A stretch of 64,000 nucleotides of DNA from positions 62,001 to 126,000 of the forward strand of contig JAPFFF010000011.1 in assembly GCA_039105265.1 (NCBI GenBank). Reading direction: 5' to 3'. The position numbers were made by a program, and so were the translations under genes. The first letter of the stretch is position 1. The number at the start of each line of letters is the position of its first letter. Of the stretch, positions 63,051 to 64,000 are shown piece by piece. Below the pieces are notes generated by a model that made no database searches, had not been told where the DNA came from, and worked only from the letters and a program-made list of their open reading frames with translations. This DNA comes from Tritrichomonas musculus (lineage: Eukaryota; Parabasalia; Tritrichomonadida; Tritrichomonadidae).

Positions 63051-63397
63051 TTTATTAATTTTTAAAGGTGAAAATAATTGTGAGCATATAGGTGAAAAAT
63101 TGATAGAATTCAAAAAAAAATTATGATTTTTTTCAATAAAAAATCTCCATTTCTTCAATAAAAAAATGTTCAATACAAATAATTTTAATTAATCAATATA
63201 TTTCCAAATATTATATCAAAAATAAATATCAATAAAATGATTAATTTAAAGAATATTAGTAAAGTTAATTAAATTTTTTAATTGAAAGCTCTTTCAAAAA
63301 AGAATTTAATCATAAGTTTCTCCATAAAGCGATAATGATAAGAATAGATATAGAGATGTGTTGTATATCTTTTTTTTAATAAGAGACAAAATATAAT
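63051..63397. other. AT-rich intergenic region
   Basis: No gene or repeat is recognised. Two minus-strand genes flank it. Confidence 0.6.
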
Positions 63398-64000
63398 TTA
63401 CTCAGGGTAATAATTATTCATTCTCATCATCGGCATTTGCCTCATATCATAACCCTGTGGAGGCATCATTGATGGAGGATATCCCATCATAGATAAATCA
63501 CCGCCTGACATCATTGTCCTCTGCATCATTTCACGAGCTCTTTTTAGTTTCTCTCTTTCAGTACTAATCTGTGATACTTCATCTCGCAACTCTCTTACAA
63601 CAGACGATACTTCTGTTGCCATTGATGATCCTAAACTTCTTCTAATACTTTCTAATTCTTTAAGCATTGATTTCTCAAGATCATGATCTTGTCCATATCG
63701 TCTTCCAGCAGCTCTAGCTTTTTCTGCCATTCTTTTTTCTTTCATAAATTCATCTGTTTGTTGCTGTAGAAAGCTTTTTTCTTCTGCTAGTTGCTTTTCA
63801 CGTGCTGCAATTTCAGCTTGAAGATGTCTGATTTTTCTCTCTTCTTCGTCAATTTGACTTTGAGATAAAGCGGTCTCAGAAGCGCGAGTTGATGTTTCAT
63901 TTTTCTCTTTTCGAATCATCGCAAGAACATTTGAAAGTTGATTTTGAAAATTCGTATTTGTTGCATCAAGTTGTTGCAAAGATAATTTAATTGAATGTTC
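63398..64000 (-). CDS. Coiled-coil protein, C-terminal part (5' end off right edge)
   Basis: The frame is open to the right window edge, so the start is outside; about 200 codons are visible. Residues from the edge inward form long coiled coils (EEERKIRHLQAEIAAREKQLAEEK; VRELRDEVSQISTEREKLKRAREM is a further stretch), and the last 35 residues are Met/Pro/Gly/Tyr-rich (GYPPSMMPPQGYDMRQMPMM). No family is recognised. Cytoskeletal or centrosomal proteins often have this layout, but this is only a guess. Confidence 0.8.
   Translation of the reverse strand, partial: EHSIKLSLQQLDATNTNFQNQLSNVLAMIRKEKNETSTRASETALSQSQIDEEERKIRHLQAEIAAREKQLAEEKSFLQQQTDEFMKEKRMAEKARAAGRRYGQDHDLEKSMLKELESIRRSLGSSMATEVSSVVRELRDEVSQISTEREKLKRAREMMQRTMMSGGDLSMMGYPPSMMPPQGYDMRQMPMMRMNNYYPE

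Noticed and set aside
1-64000. tRNA or rRNA genes
   Set aside because: No cloverleaf or rRNA-like GC-rich conserved stretch was noticed by eye; a dedicated tRNAscan/Rfam search was not possible.

Overview
The window looks like nuclear DNA of an AT-rich, gene-dense, nearly intron-free protist that uses the standard genetic code. A trichomonad (Parabasalia, Trichomonas or Tritrichomonas type) is the best guess. The main reasons are the large Maverick/Polinton element, long uninterrupted host ORFs, short intergenic gaps, and TCA-Py-type initiator-like motifs just upstream of some start codons. The species call is inference; Entamoeba-like amoebae also carry Mavericks and are not excluded.

Region 1 (1 to about 16051) is most of a Maverick/Polinton, a virus-like DNA transposon, cut by the left window edge. 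It encodes a family-B DNA polymerase (5' end of the gene visible, last catalytic motif off-window), a double-jelly-roll-type major capsid protein, a candidate penton protein, an FtsK/HerA-type packaging ATPase, a retroviral-type integrase, a Ulp1/adenain-type cysteine protease, an HNH endonuclease and about ten small proteins of unknown function. The virion and integration genes form a tight minus-strand array (6650 to 14464) with gaps of 6 to 49 bp. Two related families of tandem repeats lie at 4775-5447 and 15631-15895. A plausible right terminus is at 16051.

Region 2 (16052 to 17071) is a decayed gene of unknown identity sandwiched between two mobile elements.

Region 3 (17078 to 22689) is a separate, precisely bounded 5,612-bp element. 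It has perfect 44-bp terminal inverted repeats starting AGTAGT and a perfect 6-bp target-site duplication (AGGCTG). These are Maverick-type hallmarks, yet it carries no polymerase, integrase, ATPase, protease or capsid gene. It has one 822-aa protein with possible replication or single-strand-DNA-binding features, five small proteins, and inverted subterminal repeat arrays. I read it as a candidate Maverick-dependent satellite, and it is the most interesting object in the window.

Region 4 (22696 to 64000) is host chromosome. It holds a MED13-like Mediator subunit, a KANSL2/INO80D-type zinc-finger protein, a DENN-domain protein, a FANCM/Mph1-type helicase, a Nup205-like nucleoporin, a Rab21-like GTPase, a Furry/Tao3-like giant protein, a TTC13/SRFR1-like TPR protein, a WD-repeat protein, a seven-transmembrane protein, an EF-hand protein, a SCYL2-like pseudokinase and several unrecognised proteins. 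A roughly 1-kb non-coding inverted-repeat element with a nested hairpin element sits at 54839-55822.
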